Shown here one piece after another: positions 50,580-51,674 of a DNA stretch of 51,674 nucleotides. Each line of letters starts with the position of its first letter. Positions within the stretch are counted from its first letter, which is position 1. The stretch is from Actinomycetota bacterium (lineage in GTDB: Bacteria; Actinomycetota; Actinomycetes; Nanopelagicales; Nanopelagicaceae). Below the pieces are notes generated by a model that saw only the letters and a list, made by a program, of their open reading frames with translations, was not told the origin of the DNA and did no database searches. The stretch lies in contig CANFRP010000008.1 of NCBI GenBank assembly GCA_947449535.1, positions 1 through 51,674 on the forward strand. Direction: 5' to 3'. The position numbers and the translations under genes are program-made.

Positions 50580-51674
50580 ATGAGCCACCAATTCCTACCG
50601 GAAGTCTTCTCCAGCAATTCTTCATTCACCGATGGTGAATTATCAATCGCTGGCATCAAGACCGAGCGCTTGGCGCAAGAGTTTGGCACACCACTTTTTG
50701 TTATCGACGAGCAAGATTTTATGGATCGTGCCCGCGCTTGGAAATCATCATTAGATCGCCACTTTGGTGCACAAGCAGGAAATGTTTATTACGCCTCGAA
50801 ATCATTTATATCGATTGAAGTAGCTAAGTGGGTAAAAGCTGCGGGAATCGGTATTGATGTTTGCACAGGTGGCGAGATGGCTGTCGCACTTGCCGCCGAT
50901 TTCGATCCGGCCCTGATTGAAGTGCATGGAAATAATAAATCGGAGGAAGAGATTTCACGGGCGATTGAAGTTGGCGCCGCAATCATCGTGATCGATTCTC
51001 ATTTTGAAATTGAACGGGTAAATCGCTTGGCTGCTCTGGCTGGGAAAATTCAAAAAGTTTATATTCGACTTACACCTGGCGTGGAAGCGCATACTCACGA
51101 ATTTATCTCCACAGCACATGAAGATGTGAAATTTGGATTCTCGATCGCATCCGGAGCGGCGTGGAAGGCAGTAGAAGAGATTTCCGAGCAGAAGAATCTG
51201 GCGCTTGCTGGAGTTCATATGCATGTGGGATCACAGATCTTTGTAGTCGATGGATTTAAATTAGGCGCAGAGCGTTTGATCGGATTTCTAGCAAAGTATC
51301 GTGATCACTTCGATGCGCAATTGCCAGATCTAGATCTGGGTGGGGGATTTGGCATCGCATACCTGCCTGGTGAATCATCCGTTGATCCCGACACCATGAT
51401 GGCGACGCTTGCAACAATCGTGAAGGCAGAATGCGCAGCCCATAATTTGGAGGTGCCACGTATTTCGATCGAGCCAGGGCGCGCAATCGTTGGACCCACA
51501 ACTACAACTTTGTATCGCGTCGGTACTACCAAGAGCGTTGAACTCGATGAAGGTGCTTCGCGCCGTTATGTTGCAGTAGATGGTGGAATGAGCGACAACA
51601 TTCGTCCCGCTCTCTACGACGCAGAATATTGCGCACTTCTTGCAAATCGCGCATCAACATCTTCGCTGACCTCA
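50580..51674 (+). CDS. lysA: Diaminopimelate decarboxylase, 5' part
   Basis: Last step of lysine synthesis, decarboxylating meso-diaminopimelate. The frame stays open to the window end (365 codons), so the C terminus is missing. PLP lysine Lys74 in VYYASKSF; IDVCTGGEM; VHGNNKSEEE; GVHMHVGSQIF; DLGGGFGIAYLPGE; SIEPGRAIVG. ATG at 50580, 2 bases after the argS stop, so co-transcribed. Confidence 0.96.
   Translation, partial: MSHQFLPEVFSSNSSFTDGELSIAGIKTERLAQEFGTPLFVIDEQDFMDRARAWKSSLDRHFGAQAGNVYYASKSFISIEVAKWVKAAGIGIDVCTGGEMAVALAADFDPALIEVHGNNKSEEEISRAIEVGAAIIVIDSHFEIERVNRLAALAGKIQKVYIRLTPGVEAHTHEFISTAHEDVKFGFSIASGAAWKAVEEISEQKNLALAGVHMHVGSQIFVVDGFKLGAERLIGFLAKYRDHFDAQLPDLDLGGGFGIAYLPGESSVDPDTMMATLATIVKAECAAHNLEVPRISIEPGRAIVGPTTTTLYRVGTTKSVELDEGASRRYVAVDGGMSDNIRPALYDAEYCALLANRASTSSLTS

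Noticed and set aside
1-51674. Mobile elements, prophage or genomic island
   Set aside because: No transposase, integrase, phage gene or terminal repeats were recognised, and both tRNA genes lack flanking direct repeats that I could see.

Overview
The window is a gene-dense stretch of a bacterial chromosome that reads as a low-to-mid GC actinobacterium (about half GC by eye, not counted). Evidence for Actinobacteria is the sahH-mtrA-mtrB-comF-secA block, an Rv3235-family protein beside secA, PdtaS next to a WhiB1-type Fe-S protein, DUF3039, the clpS-DUF2017-murI-rph-rdgB block, MtrA/MtrB, and lysine-rich histone-H1-like tails. The moderate GC, very short intergenic spaces, many apparently leaderless genes and convergent genes sharing stop codons suggest a streamlined freshwater lineage such as the acI/Nanopelagicales group. 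That placement is inference. No transposase, integrase, phage gene or CRISPR array was seen.

Layout. 1-6162: end of S-adenosylhomocysteine hydrolase, the MtrAB two-component system, a ComF-type phosphoribosyltransferase and SecA; lpqB and hpf, usually part of this block, are missing. 6169-10203: Rv3235-family protein, divergent SAF-domain and CpaE-like genes, PdtaS kinase, WhiB1. 10398-16458: tRNA-Arg(CCG), MsrA, a HhH-GPD DNA glycosylase, TerC, then two PLP C-S lyase-type enzymes flanking a CrtI-like FAD oxidoreductase. 16477-25148: small membrane proteins and a surface-glycan locus (two glycosyltransferases, an apparent four-enzyme route to a UDP-diacetamido-uronic acid, and an ABC-2 polysaccharide exporter). 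25206-33141: a relocated short hibernation factor (HPF), NnrD, a permease-YHS fusion, a lipoprotein, pirin, the three-gene proton-translocating transhydrogenase and ornithine carbamoyltransferase. 33207-38274: DUF3039, a secreted GH18 protein, ClpS, DUF2017, MurI, RNase PH, RdgB. 38359-41850: a membrane protein with a long histone-H1-like cytoplasmic tail, an OatA-like acyltransferase and a coiled-coil protein with a second H1-like tail. 41963-46962: divergent glycerol genes glpK/glpD and a three-gene operon around a b6-type cytochrome b with no Rieske gene beside it. 47006-51674: GNAT, an aquaporin-arsenate reductase pair, tRNA-Leu(TAG), ArgS and the start of LysA.

How it works together. Several genes serve redox balance and respiration (PntAAAB/PntB, GlpD feeding the quinone pool, the cytochrome b operon, MsrA, WhiB1). 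Others build and remodel the envelope (MtrAB, SecA, MurI, glycan locus, acyltransferase, GH18). The best candidates for something undescribed are the two H1-tailed envelope/coiled-coil proteins (38359-41850), the Rieske-less cytochrome b operon (45231-46962), and the promoter architecture: TAnnnT hexamers sit 6 or 7 bases before the start codon of sixteen genes, and two divergent gene pairs appear to share one symmetrical TAnnnTA element.
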